NCBI GenBank assembly: GCA_015499995.1
Contig: JADNRV010000185.1
Span: 34,104 to 98,103, forward strand
Reading direction: 5' to 3'
DNA length: 64,000 nucleotides
From: Flammula alnicola
Lineage: Eukaryota; Basidiomycota; Agaricomycetes; Agaricales; Strophariaceae
Made by a program: the position numbers and the translations under genes. This document shows positions 1 to 11,659 of the stretch, one piece after another. The notes under the pieces were generated by a model that had not been told where the DNA came from, searched no databases, and worked only from the letters and a program-made list of their open reading frames with translations. Positions within the stretch are counted from its first letter, which is position 1; every line of letters starts with the position of its first letter.

Positions 1-1
1 C

Positions 2-211
2 TTCGGCCCGGATGCCGTAAAATTTCTTACCTCCGACGGCGACAACTCAATTTGCGTCTGCAAGGATATCCGTCAAATTGGTTACATAGACGCCCATATC
101 ACTGAACCACGTTGTTTACCGGCGTCAACGTGCGGTCCTTATTTGATATCTCCGTTCCCCGGACCGAACGAACAATCGGATACCATTGTTCTCGGGACGC
201 ACGCTCGTTAA
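2..211 (+). CDS. 3' end of an unknown gene (partial)
   Basis: A reading frame is open from the first bases of the window to a TAA at 209-211 (69 codons). Its composition looks protein-like, with a Cys pair (CVC) and Pro-rich runs near the end. I recognise no domain. It could be the last exon of a gene that starts outside the window, or a chance open frame: 69 codons without a stop is uncommon but not rare. A shadow frame on the minus strand overlaps it. Not assignable without the upstream sequence. Confidence 0.3.
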   Translation, partial: FGPDAVKFLTSDGDNSICVCKDIRQIGYIDAHITEPRCLPASTCGPYLISPFPGPNEQSDTIVLGTHAR

Positions 212-602
212 TTGGCTCTTCAGTCTCATGCCTCGCTTGAAACCGCAACTGTTTCCTTTTTCCCTGAGAGAAATGATGCATCACTCCCCTCGTCCATTTC
301 CTCCGACGCCTGTCCGCTTTCTCAATTAGCCAGTGAGACTTGGGCGTAGAGAAAGTCTAGAGATAGTCGAAGCGGAAACCGCCAACCCAGCGATCGCGAG
401 TCGCGCATTTAAGCTCAAGCAATACTATAAACAATCGTGATCTCCTCAGTTAGAAATTCCGGGAGTTTCTACCCCAATCTATCTTGGCTCTTGAGCCGCT
501 TCTTGTTTCGTGCAATAATATACGCTGCAAAGACTACGAAGAATGTATACTCTACCTCGTCCATATCTTACGCTTAACAGTAGTACCAACCCCGGGGCCC
601 TC
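212..602. other. Intergenic, nothing recognised
   Basis: No gene, RNA or repeat that I can support. Short open frames overlap each other without splice logic. The stretch ends at the target-site duplication of the MITE. Confidence 0.5.
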
Positions 603-609
603 TCGATTC

Positions 610-1112
610 TGGATAAAACTATTCAGAAACCCTGTTTCTGGGGTTTCTGTGATTGCCGACAGATGCCGTTGATGAAAAACGTGTCGGCGATTAAAATTAA
701 TTTGATGAACTTAGTGTTTCCCCGCTGCCTGCGATGCCAATGGTTGCAATTTTGTCCGCAAGAATATATATTTGATCTATATAAATATATCTAAGAAAGA
801 AAATGAGATTTAATTTGCAAAGATAATGGTAGAAGTTGGAGATAAGACCCGGAAAGGCCGTCTAGCAGCTTGGAATGCTCCCAAGAGATGCTGTACGCCA
901 AATTTTGGCCCAGAAAATATTCGACAAACGAGAGAAGCATTATTGGAGGTAATTACATGGTTGAATGTACGAATTTATATGAGGAATTGTTATATCTAGG
1001 GGCGCCACGGACCAGTGACAGGGAGCGGCCATCAATCGGCAGACTCGCATAATGCATTACGGAAACTTCCGCAGAAACCCTCAGAAACGGGGTTTCTGAA
1101 TAGTTTTATCCA
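610..1112. mobile_element. MITE, about 503 bp, with 41-bp terminal inverted repeats
   Basis: The left end (610-650) and the reverse complement of the right end (1072-1112) match over 41 bp with two mismatches. Both begin TGGATAAAAC. The element is flanked by a 7-bp direct repeat TCGATTC (603-609 and 1113-1119); if one base is assigned differently it reads as 8 bp, TCGATTCT. No transposase is encoded, and the short inner ORF at 870-1052 has no recognisable domain. Long TIRs, a 7-8 bp target duplication and small size fit a non-autonomous DNA transposon, possibly of the hAT group; the superfamily is inferred from target-duplication length only. Confidence 0.8.
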
Positions 1113-1416
1113 TCGATTCTCACCATCTTTAATATTTATTGATTCAAATTAAAATTAAATCACATCCCCTTCCATGCCACATGGCCTGTAAGTAGTAGCA
1201 CATTCCTCGTTAGCCAAATAAATTATGGAATAATTGATCGCGTTGACTTTGATTTTGATTGTATATAGCAATCACAATGGGTCATGTCGTGTTTCAGTTT
1301 GTGGACGGGTAGGCACAAAGTATTTTAGAAACTAGAGGCCGCGAAGTCTAATGTTGTCTTTGCAAGAAATAATTAGTTAATTGAGAGCGGAGGAGCTCAA
1401 AATAGCCCTACTCAAC

Positions 1417-1513
1417 TCCGGTATGGTGTAACGGCTAACATTACCGCCTTTCACCCATATTCACATTTGAAGTGTTCACGCGGTAGCTCGGGGTTCGATT
1501 CCCCGTACCGGAA
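1417..1513 (+). tRNA. tRNA-Glu (UUC anticodon) with a 25-nt intron
   Basis: The acceptor stem TCCGGTA (1417-1423) pairs perfectly with TACCGGA (1506-1512), followed by A at the discriminator position. The anticodon stem ACCGC/GCGGT (1443-1447 and 1480-1484) closes a loop with anticodon TTC at 1450-1452. The intron is 1454-1478, starting one base 3' of the anticodon, the canonical eukaryotic position. It contains TTGAAG, which can pair with the anticodon region as in other pre-tRNA introns. The T arm GGTTCGATTCC is canonical. No CCA is encoded, as expected for a nuclear tRNA gene. Confidence 0.93.
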
Positions 1514-1589
1514 TTGTTTGTCGTTTTTCTCACATAACTACAAGCTTTAGTTTTTTAAAGTTACTGTACGCATGTTCTTTAATCTTTAC

Positions 1590-2110
1590 AGATGGAAGCA
1601 TACTGTGTGATGGAGGCCATCACCCCCCGCGACAACCTTTATTTTGCGTGTAACGCGGAAGCGTAGGGTTTCACTTTCAGCCGCCGTTGCCACTGGTATT
1701 GCGAATGCGTCGATGACTAGTGCAACTCCAGCACAAACGGCTCTACAATAAAAGCCTTTCACGACGATATATCCTGATCCTTACTGTGCTTAAGGCTTTT
1801 CAAACACTTATCCTTTGGCAGATGGAACTTACAGGCGTGCATGCTTTTACATAAGAAGTCATGTAACGAAAATTAATGTTGAATCACAGAGGATAAAAAG
1901 AAGGCCCCCATCCAGTCCTTTGGCTCTAGGAATGACATTCATATTCTCCCGTTCATCCCTGTGCTTCTCTTGATTCGCGAAACGTTCGCCATGGCCACCC
2001 TGGATAATGCAAGAAAGCAGTACAACGAAAAGCTCTGGTATCCCCTAATGGCTCTGCCTCAGCTTCTTGCCGTGCTATTGTAGTCTAGTTCCTCCTCGTT
2101 GGGAGCTCCG
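1590..2110 (+). pseudogene. Decayed relic of a DUF7702-like membrane-protein gene (exons 3-4)
   Basis: Two blocks match exons 3 and 4 of the intact genes at 10657 and 15914. In exon 3 (about 1591-1834) one can read a helix like LILTVLKAFQTLIL, the counterpart of LLLTILQAFQT in the intact copies. It is interrupted by an in-frame TAA and needs a frameshift. Exon 4 (about 1930-2085) reads a helix ending RETFAMATLDN and then LWYPLMALPQLLAVLL, followed by a TAG where the intact proteins continue with about 20 more residues. No exons 1-2 are found upstream, where the tRNA gene lies. It is much more diverged than the other copies, so it is an old local family member. Confidence 0.75.
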
Positions 2111-2689
2111 AGAAGATAAAATATATAGTATCCGTTGGCATGAGGTTTGTAAAAAATGGCACGGACTCTGAGAAGATCATAACATACGCATGTCACATTT
2201 TTGGGGTCGGGGGTTATACTAACGAACGTATTATAATTAGTGGACGGTACTCGGTCAGATTCTTTAAATGGTTATCCATCTATCTCTGCCGTCTGGTTTG
2301 TGCGTAACGGCTACCTACTTATAATCACGCAATTCATGATACTTATTTTCCTTCCCTCCCACCATCATCCTAAATAAAATATCTGTTTTGAGGTTCCCTG
2401 ATGCTTTTCTTTGCTTTCGGGTAGTCTCCGTCTCCCCGGGCTCGTGTAAGTATGGCGCGCGACTTGACACTGCTTATCATACTCAAATTATCGTTCAAAT
2501 TTATTGCCTAAAGCTGAGCACCATGTATTTTTTCGACCATTACTGAGCTCTGTGTCAACCTTTCTTAAGTTCGACATGAATTTCAAGCGCCCAATCTAAT
2601 CTAATCTAATCTTATCAAAGGTATCAACTCCGTTAAATCCATCAATCGATCGTCATTAGATCGTCCCTCATTTTTCCACCCACACACTC
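2111..2689. other. Intergenic / promoter side of the QTRT2-like gene
   Basis: No gene seen. A short CTAAT pentanucleotide run lies at about 2596-2612. Pyrimidine-rich DNA precedes the ATG at 2690. No clear TATA element was found. Confidence 0.4.
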
Positions 2690-4400
2690 ATGTCCCAGTC
2701 GACTTTCAGCTTTTCGCTACCGTCTCCAACGAGATATGGACCAAGGATTGGCAGCATCATTTTCAAGCGCCCAGGATCTACGCTAGATCCAGTTCAAATC
2801 GCAACCCCAGGCCTTCTGACCGCCACGTCGCGTGGTGTCGTGCCCCATCTATCTCGAGATCATCACAAACTCACCAACGCTATACGCTGGGTAAATGTGC
2901 CGTTCGAGACCTTGTGAGTGTTCGAAGAATGGTAAGCATTATCCTTGGTGATCAGATTCTGATCCATTTTGACTCTAGTTTAGAACATCATCCACCAGTG
3001 CCGACGTTGCAACCAGGGCCGAATCCGCTGCATAAGTTCTTGGGTTTCGTCCCAGGCAAGCATATTCTCTCGATGTCTGCACGGGATCCTTATGATGGAA
3101 GGGATATGCCGACAAATGGACATAGTCATTTGTGTGTTTACAGTTTGCGGGGTGTTCGAAAGGTGCGTATTGTCATTATCTCTGAGTGCTATGATTGAAT
3201 CATCTATCACAGCTATCACCTGCACATTGGCGCTCATACGTGCTGGCATGCCAGCCAGATGTCGTTTTCGCACTCTCAGATATCCCATTCACCGAACCGC
3301 CGTACTCGCAAAAACGACTCACTAAAAGCATCGAGAGGACGGCAACATGGCTTTCGAATATCCTACATCCCACCGAAAACGACGGTCCACTAAACGTACT
3401 CGTGCAAATGGCAGGAGGAACGAGTATACCTGCTCGCAAGGCCTTCTCCGACAGCCTCCTTGAACCTCTGTTCGGCTCTGAGGCAGAGGCTATCAAGCCG
3501 TTCACGACGCTCGATGAAGGGGTGGCTGGGTACACATTCGACCTCGTCCCTCTAAGACTATCTCTCGAGGCTGCCGAGAAGAAGAATCCACGGGTATCAT
3601 CGCCCACAGATTTAAACCCGGTCATGCCCTCGCACACGGAGCAAATTATCCCCCTCCTCAAAACCTCCCTTGCATCGCTACCCGAAATAAAACCCCGCCT
3701 GATCAACTCGACAGAATCTCCCCATGAGATTCTACATTACATCTCTGCTGTCGGGATTGACCTCTTCGACGCACATTGGGCCCAGCGGGCAGCTGATATC
3801 GGCGTCGCTCTCGACTTTGAATTCCCCGTTCGGGCGAGTACGTCTACTGAGAGCAAACTAGATATCGGACACAACCTATACGACGCAAAGTACAGTCTGG
3901 ATTTCAAGCCCGTCGCTGATTCGTTCCGTGGTGCTCTCAGCACTGACGACCCAGAGAAGCCTATTTGTCCTTGTGCTGCATGCTCGCCCATCTCCCCATC
4001 AACACGGATCTACCATGGTTTCGATACCCCTGACGCCTCTGGAGAACCCTCACGTGATCCAACTGCCGCCCTTGTTCACCGACCACATTACAGGCGTGCA
4101 TACATCCACCACTTGCTTCACACGCACGAGATGTCGGCGCACACCCTGCTCGTGATGCATAACCTCGAGGTATTGAACGCGTTCTTTACTGGGATTCGCA
4201 AGGTGATTGCTGAGGCGCCTGAGAGCTGGGAGGCGGAGGTGCGGAAGTTCGAAGCGATTTACGATGACAAGCTGGGCGTGTTTGATAGTGCGAAGGCCAG
4301 CTGGAAGGAGGTGGAGCTGGCGAGAGGGAAGGGTCGGCTTGCAAGGGAAAAGAGCAAGCAAGAGGAGGCGACGTTGGGTACAGTGGTGGAGTTGGAGTAA
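2690..4400 (+). CDS. Queuine tRNA-ribosyltransferase accessory subunit 2 (QTRT2-like)
   Basis: Three exons: 2690-2913, 2979-3162 and 3213-4400; phases agree and give 531 aa. The protein belongs to the TGT superfamily. An N-terminal LLTATSRGVVPHLSRDH block is the family signature (TxRG followed by the H/L region). A zinc site CxCxxC sits at residues 388-393 and its His in VMHNLEV near 452. The segment PRLINSTESPHEILHYI resembles the conserved QTRT2 region before the DLFD motif. QTRT2 is the non-catalytic partner of QTRT1; together they exchange queuine for guanine at the wobble position of GUN-anticodon tRNAs, partly at mitochondria. Compared with animal QTRT2 there is an insertion of about 30 residues between the zinc cysteines and RAYIHHLL. 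The C-terminal tail is charged and probably coiled. The start is chosen as the first ATG in the open frame preceding the TGT signature. Confidence 0.9.
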
Positions 4401-5083
4401 TTCTTGGGCAATGAACGTAACGTCTGGACCTTATTTGTTACAATTGAGCGTAACTTCTGAAATGTTATTTTTTTCTTTGATTGTTGGTCTGCTGTGTCGA
4501 AAATGGTATTTTTTGCTCACGGGCGTGACGTGGTAACAACGTGATTTCACCCCGTCGCCTTTTCCTCCTCCGAATTGTCTTCTTTTCTGCGTCCTAAATC
4601 TTTATCCATCTTCTTTCAACACGCCTCGAGGATGACACTTATAAGACCCTCCCTGGTGTCATAGCAGCACAGATAACAACAATAACCACCTTTCGCTGAG
4701 CTCGGCCCAAGGGTTTCCTACTATCCGAAGGTGCTGTCTAACGATTTGGAGGATCATTTCTAAGGATGGATCTCGTGTCCCACGTTGGCCAAGAAGATTT
4801 TGAAATCCACCTGTATACAGCCCGTACAGCTCAAGGATACTGGTCAGGTGTCCAAAAGTAGCTTTTTTAACCCCTCATGCATGGATTAACCTCGGACATA
4901 CTCCTCGTCCAATGCGACACCAGCCGTATATAATCTGGGGATGACCATAACGAAACGCCATATTACCCCATAGTTCCAGGTTTACTTACTTTGAACAACA
5001 GGTGGGGTTGCCGTTCTGCGGGAGAACTGGAAGTGGCGCTAAAATATTTGTTGCTTTTGCAGACCGGACGATTGAAGTCAACT
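4401..5083. other. Intergenic, probable promoter of the GH3 gene
   Basis: No gene seen. A TATATAA-type element at 4927-4933 lies about 150 bp upstream of the GH3 start, so either the leader is long or this is not the core promoter. Confidence 0.4.
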
Positions 5084-8000
5084 ATGGCGCCTTCCGATTT
5101 TGCGAAAGCCAATGTGGACGAGATTGTGAATAATCTGACGACGGAGGAGGCTATTCTTTTGACCGCCGGCGTCGGATTCTGGCATACGGAGAAGATAGAA
5201 AGGCTTGGGATCCCAGCGGTCAAGGTATGTTCTTATGCTATTCATGAAAGTTTGGGTATTTTGATCATATACATTCCAGGTCAGCGATGGACCAAACGGT
5301 ATTAGAGGAAACCATTTCTTTATGGGCACACCTGCGAAGTGTCTACCCGTGGGTTCAGCTGCATTTCGCGTCATCTCGTGTCATTGACGATAATTTCAGT
5401 CATCAACCGCCCTTGGCGCGACATGGGACACAGACCTCGTTCAAGAAGTCGGGTTGAAGTTATTAGCCGAAGAAGCCAAGTTACGAGCTGCCTCGATCGT
5501 CCTTGCACCAACTTGCAACATCCAGCGCGTGAGTAACATACATTCTAGGTGATCTTTTGGATTCTCATGTGACTTTTGAAACAGAACCCGCTAGGAGGTA
5601 GGGTAGGTATATTCGCGTCATATATACCCCGCTTGTGCTAATCCTCTCCGAAGAGTTTCGAAAGTTTTTCAGAAGATCCGTTCCTGTCTGGAATCATAGC
5701 AGCAGCCTACGTGAATGGTGTGCAAAGCGGAGGAATTGGAACTACGATCAAGCATTTTGTGTACGCGTACCTTTCCTTGTCCATTCATGTCAACCCATTT
5801 TGACATGTCCATCGCAGCGCAAACGATAAGGAGAATGACCGGAACGCCTATGACAGCATCGTTAGCCCCCGAGCGCTTCGCGAGATCTACCTTATGCCAT
5901 TTATGTTGGCACAGAAGCATGCTCAGCCCTGGGCCTATATGACTGCGTGGGTGTTCCTCTTTTTTATATATCTCTGACACGTCACTCGAACGGTTGGTAT
6001 GTCTTTAGATATAACCGCGTCAACGGCACTCACGCGTCTGAAAATCCATTCCTGTTGACCAAAATACTCAGAGAGGAGTGGAAATTCGATGGCATGGTAC
6101 GTGTCTTCCACAAATTTATGTCGTTCTCTGAACCGCGGACGTTTTTGTTTTATCATAGATTATGAGTGACTGGTAAGCATTCGTCTGCAGGCCCGCACTT
6201 TCGGTTCACTAATCCAAGAATATCTTTCTTCCAGGTTTGGTACCTACAGCGTTGACCTTGCTCTGAACGCCGGGCTTGACCTGGAGATGCCTGGCATAAA
6301 TAAATGGCGCACTGTCGACTTCATGACGCGGTCCCTCAACGCGCGAAAGATCACTGTTCGTACCATCAAGCAACGTGCCAAGAAAGTGGTTGAATTGGTG
6401 AAGAAATGTGCTGCGGGCGCTCCCGAGGTTCGATTCATTTCCTTCCTCTCTTATTTTAAGGCCTCTCTGAATATCCATGATCACCGATAGGTTCTGGATG
6501 GAGATGGGCTCGAGCGCACAGTTGACACTCCTGAGACCACGGCGCTTCTTCGGAAGGTCGCTGCTGAATCTATCGTTCTCCTCCGGAACGAGTCTGCGGT
6601 TCTGCCTCTCAAACCCCAGGAACTCAAGAAAATCGCAGTGGTTGGGCCGAATGCCAAAGCCATCGTGTTGAGCGGCGGTGGATCTGCAGCGCTGAAAGCG
6701 AGCTTCTATGTCAGCCCGTATGACGGCATCGTGAACGCGTTGAAGGAAGCTGGAACAGCGATAACATACAGCGAAGGAGCCAGAGGTATATCATCCGCTT
6801 CTTTTCTCGTCTGCCTTACGAATGTACTGACCCTTCTGTTCTCAATAGCGAATAAAACTACCCCATCTCTGGACTATGATATGTTCACTACCTCTGGCAA
6901 GCCGGGTTGGATTGGATCGTGGTACAAGCATGTCAGTGACGACAGTCTGATTATTGACGACATTGTGGAGGAGAAGTATATCGATGAAACGAGGATCTTC
7001 ATCAGCACATCGTGGCCGAAAGGCATAACGAAGCGCTGGACGATGAAGTTGAGGGGTCAGTTGAAGCCGAGAGAAAAGGACTGTACCTTCGAATTTGGAC
7101 TGACGGTTGCAGGGCGTGCAAAGGTCTGTTTTCTTGACTTGAATTTGCGATCTGAAGTACTGCAGTTTTCAACATCCTTTTTGACAGCTTTACGTCGACG
7201 GAAATTTAGTTATTGATAACTGGACTCGTCAGCGTCGGGGCGAGGATTTCTTCGGCTGCGCTTCTGAGGAAGAACTAGGCAGATACGACCTGAAAGCCGG
7301 TGTGAAGCACGACATACTGGTCGAGTTCTGCAACGTTCGTGCCCCAGCCGACGGCGACGAGGATGAAGCCGTTATGGATAGGTTCGTTTATATCCTCCAT
7401 CATATCTAAATTATGTTAGTGTCGCTAAATGTCATGAACAACCTATAGTAACTCAGGTGTCCGCCTCGGAGGTGTCGAAGTCCAGGACAGCGATGAGCTG
7501 ATGGCCACAGCGGTACAACTTGCCAAAGAAGCAGATGCTGTCATCGCCGTTGTTGGTCTGAACGGCGAATGGGAGACGGAGGGTTATGATAGAAAATCGT
7601 TGGCTTTGCCCGGTCGGACGGATGAACTCATTTCCAAAGTCGCGGCAGTGAATCCGAAGACTGTGGTTGTCACTCAATCTGTAAGTTTTCTCCTGACCCC
7701 CCATGTCTCGCAAGGATGATGAGCTAACCTATTGTTCTCTTAACAGGGCTCCGCTATCACTATGCCCTGGAGTGACTCTGTAGCTGCCATAGTACATACC
7801 TGGTACCTGGGGAACGCGTCGGGTGATGCGATTGCAGACGTAATATTCGGAAAACATAATCCGTCAGGCAAACTATCGCTTTCATTCCCGAAGAGGGAGG
7901 AAGACGTCCCTTCGTTTGGCCATTTCCATTCGGAAGACGGAAAGGTATGAAGACTGGCACTGTTGTTGCATAAAACATAATCCTGTTCTGACTTCTTTTT

Positions 8001-8609
8001 TTCTGTTTCTAGATCCGGTATGCCGAGGATTTGTATGTGGTATGCACACAGTCCATACGTAAAGTGGTTTGACGAAAGCTGACATGCGGATGACTGAGCA
8101 GGGCTATAAACATTACCAACATCGCAATATCGCTCCGCTGTATGCATTCGGGTAAGTTACAGTCCTCTTATTGGAATACTCGCTGAACGGATCCCAACAG
8201 ACACGGCCTTTCATACACGACATTCACCCTGAGCGCCCTTACACTGTCGCAACCTATCATCACGACAGGCGAATTCACGCTTACTGCATCTGTTAAAGTG
8301 ACGAACGTTGGCAGTGTCGCCGGCTCAGAAGTCGTTCAGCTCTACATCTCGCTTCCGTCGACATCCGAACTCACTCATCCCGCGCTACAACTTAAAGGTT
8401 TTGCCAAAGTCCGCGACATCGCCCCAGGAGTTTCGGAAACCGTGCAAATCACCCTTGACAAGTATGCTGTTTCCTACTGGAGCGAGCTATACAACACCTG
8501 GATTGTCGAGAAGGGTGTCTACGGTGTCAAGATTGGTACAAGGAGTGACCGCCTCGCTTTAGAGGCAACTTTCGGACTCTCTTCTGGGTTTGAGTGGAAT
8601 GGGATTTGA
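5084..8609 (+). CDS. GH3 beta-glucosidase with PA14 domain, 17 exons
   Basis: Exons 5084-5224, 5280-5348, 5400-5528, 5585-5602, 5654-5760, 5818-5946, 6009-6096, 6159-6172, 6235-6427, 6491-6785, 6849-7123, 7188-7381, 7449-7680, 7747-7944, 8013-8039, 8102-8151 and 8201-8609 keep frame throughout and give 855 aa. Order of parts: GH3 N-terminal barrel ([21 protein letters not shown]), nucleophile Asp in IMSDWFGTYS, GH3 C-terminal alpha/beta domain split by a PA14 insert ([16 protein letters not shown]), then the fibronectin-III-like end after [10 protein letters not shown]. It hydrolyses terminal beta-D-glucosides such as cellobiose. No signal peptide is visible, so it is probably intracellular, as in the PA14-containing beta-glucosidase I type of yeasts. 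The nucleophile sits on a 14-nt microexon (6159-6172), and NPLGGR is an 18-nt microexon. Exons 13-14 are copied at 48 kb. Confidence 0.95.
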
Positions 8610-10656
8610 GCTCTGCGATTCACCGCCTATAAAGCCGCACGTCGCAGAATTATCTAAATATAACAAGTTGCTATAAGTATGTGTATCATCGATATGTATG
8701 TATAAATATGATGTTTCATCCTTTGCCAATCCATTGCTGGTATTTACGCGCACTAGATGGCCACGCACAGCCACATCTGACCATCTAATCTGAACTCCGC
8801 GAGTGCCGGCAAAACCCTACGATGCCCAACCCTATGTAAGCCTCATCATGTTCGTGGAGCAGAATTGACCCCGCCGCGGTACTTGGGTAGCATTACCTTA
8901 CAGACTAGACAAATTCTGGAAAGGAAAGAAGAGGTACAGCAAATTTAAATGCTCTTTGTTTTGGTTCTGTGTCTGATTATCATTCACAGGGGTGTGGTGT
9001 AAGACTTTAAGTTCAAACAAACATCACAGGCAAGTTGTACTGGATGTTACGCAACATCCATACGGTGAGTCATTTTTCGAAGAAATGCAATTTTATTTCC
9101 TCCAAGTTGCGCAGTCAGGGACAGTTCGAGAGAGTCAGTCTCTGGATACGTCTAAAAATAGTTCGTTTGCCTTTCGCGAATACTGGCCTGCGCAGTGAGT
9201 TCTCTTTTCCGCATATCAGATCATATCCCAGGAGAACAACATTGCTTGCCGTCATGAGCTACGCATTTCATTACCAGGTCAATTCATGCAAGGTGAGACT
9301 TGAGGGCGTAACGGGACTTTTATCCTCAAATGAGTCGGTAGGCAAATTATTGTAAGGTTCGAGCTAAATGATTTCGGGATCATTTGAATGTGTACTTAGA
9401 CAGATAAAGGAGTGCGTCAGGGATTAGCTTGACCTTGCTTGGAGCCCTCTTCTACAGTTGCTCTCTGTGGATAATCGCATCGACATTACCGCAGTAAGTA
9501 TATTTTCAAATGCCATTTACCTGACTCTATCATCTATTCGACTCCGTAGGTTATGGATGTACGAATTCTGGATTCAGAGCGTCGTTAGAGCGTTTTCTCA
9601 TCCCGGCTCTAAATCCGATTTAGCGAAGTAGGATACGACTCATACGAGTTGAAGGGGCTGCCGATCTTCCAACTTCCAGTCGCTGCAGCGTTCAATGCAC
9701 ACTGCACAGGTTATGTGGAGCATCTCTTCAAAAAGTGTGGTTTGGCCCACACAGCTGCGATTCGGCCGCAGTCAGGGATAATTCAAACACTCAAACGTTC
9801 AAAACATTCAAATATTCAAGGGCTCTTTAACGCCCTTTCTCCGCCTTCGGATGTGTTCTAGAAATAGAGCCTTATATTTAGAGTGACGTGTTAGTTACGC
9901 ATTCTATGACCATGTAAGTATGCTAATAAAGACGCATACATATCCAACGTCTTTCAGGCATACTAATGCGTTTACTTATGGTTGCAATAGTACTTTTGAG
10001 AACTGATTATGGCTTGCATTGGGCGTGAGGAATTACAACTTTGAACGCGCATTTCATTCAACTTTCACCCTGAACAAGATCTGCCCCTGGAGGCTGGAAG
10101 CTCTTCCCTTCCCCGTCAATCCCGGGAATCGGTATGGATAGAAATATGCGAATATTCTCAATACATCTGCAGGATGTTTAGCGACGATTGGTCAACACGG
10201 TATGATCAGTGCCGGTAGAAATATGTGAATATTCTCAATACATCTGCAGGATGTTTAGCGACGGTTGGTCAACAAAGAAGTTCGATGCAAGTGATAACAT
10301 ATTTAAGTATGCCTTTCAAGTTACCTTGTCGGATGTTCATCGGGTCGGAGAACGGACTCGGAGAGTAGATCCTGATCGACCGGACTTCTGGCTGCAGGGT
10401 CTCGTGTCTATGTAGCGAGAGGGTTTAAGAGACTGCGTAAGATTCTACTAAGAAGGCGAGTCTGCTTCAAACTCCTTTTTGATCGGCTCTCGGGGCAGAA
10501 ATTGGTATATTTATAGACTGTCGCTTTCAGTACCACTTACATAAGGCACGTGGAGAAGGGATAGTGCTTCGCTGCGGCCGTGTATAAAGTTGAACGTTGA
10601 ATGACAGATTGGACCCCGTTCCTCACCTCACCTATTTCAGCTCTACTGCACCCGCC
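8610..10656. other. Intergenic part of the duplicated segment
   Basis: No intact gene. ORFs here are short and not preserved in the second copy at 48.6-51.0 kb. About 10141-10275 holds a direct duplication with a period near 77 bp (TTCTCAATACATCTGCAGG occurs in both units) that copy 2 lacks. A fragment near 9550-9680 is also partly shared with 14960-15060. Confidence 0.6.
10583..10588 (+). promoter_or_regulatory. TATA box of DUF7702-like gene 1
   Basis: TATAAA about 70 bp upstream of the ATG at 10657. An equivalent TATAAAA precedes the duplicate gene (50941-50947), and a TATATAAG precedes the third copy (15847-15854), so the position is conserved across the family. Confidence 0.55.
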
Positions 10657-11659
10657 ATGGCGACAAACGTCCAGCCTATTAATTTTGCGAAAGCATTGGG
10701 CTTCAATTCCGAGGGCGCGGCAGTCGTGTTCGCCATTCTCTATGCTCCGCTGCTTGGGTGGTATGTACGGCAGTCATTCGTGCGCCCGACTTCCGTGCAC
10801 TTTGCACTTGTCTTTTTCTGCACAAGTGAGTAATCTACTTTCTGGAGAGGCTTGACTTTCTTTTTTAACGGGAATCCACATAGTCCGTCTCGCCGCGTTT
10901 GCAATACGCGCCGCCCTTATTTCACTCGACTCTGCAGGTCGGAATATCAACGTTCTCATCGCAGATGAGATCCTATTCGGGGTTGGCTATTTCTCTCTTC
11001 TGTATTCGGCCTACACGCTCGTGTTGGATCTGTAAGTTGCTCTCATTCTTAGTACATTTCATTGTTGCTTATGACTTTCTGTATTCAAGTGAAATAATTG
11101 CTGGTCGACCGGAGTCTAACAATCCTATCATCCGTCTCACCAAGAATCGCCAATTGTTTCGACTCCCCCTCACAGTCGCTGTAGCGCTTGGAATTGCTGC
11201 GGCTGCATCCAACAACGGTGCTGAGTCCACCTCAAACCAGGCACTCCACAAAGCCAGCACAATTATTTTCCTGCTCCTCACCATCCTGCAAGCCTTTCAA
11301 ACGACGATATTGACCAGGATGGAGATTGAAGGTATGACTCCTGGATTATCTACCGCGTGCGCATTTCTTACCCCTCCTGAATTCTTGCAGGCCACGGGAA
11401 AGAGAGGCGCGACAATGAATCATTCGGAGCGAGGCATGCAATGTCCATCCTTCTCTTGGTGTCAGTCCTTTTGTTGGTGCGCGAGGTCTTTGTGACCGCA
11501 ACGGTGAACAATACATTCAAGCAAAACAACGAGCATTTCTGGTACCCCCTCATGGCCTTGCCTGAAATTCTTGTGGCCATTTTATTTGCCACGCCAGGCC
11601 TAGTTCCTCGCCGAGGTGAATTGCAGCCGAGATACCCACAAGAAAATAACCAAGTATAA
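10657..11659 (+). CDS. DUF7702-like multi-pass membrane protein, copy 1
   Basis: Four exons: 10657-10825, 10884-11031, 11090-11331 and 11391-11659, giving 275 aa. About seven hydrophobic segments alternate with short loops, starting with an AAVVFAILYAPLLGWYVRQS helix and ending with WYPLMALPEILVAILFATPG before a short polar tail. There is no signal peptide. The layout resembles fungal RTA1/DUF7702-type seven-helix proteins, but the family assignment is from memory of the pattern and the function is unknown. Charged loop residues near RPESNNPIIRLTKNR are conserved in all intact copies. It is the copy-1 member of a same-strand duplication with the gene at 51010, and is also related to the gene at 15914 and the relics at 1590 and 15414. 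Confidence 0.85.
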
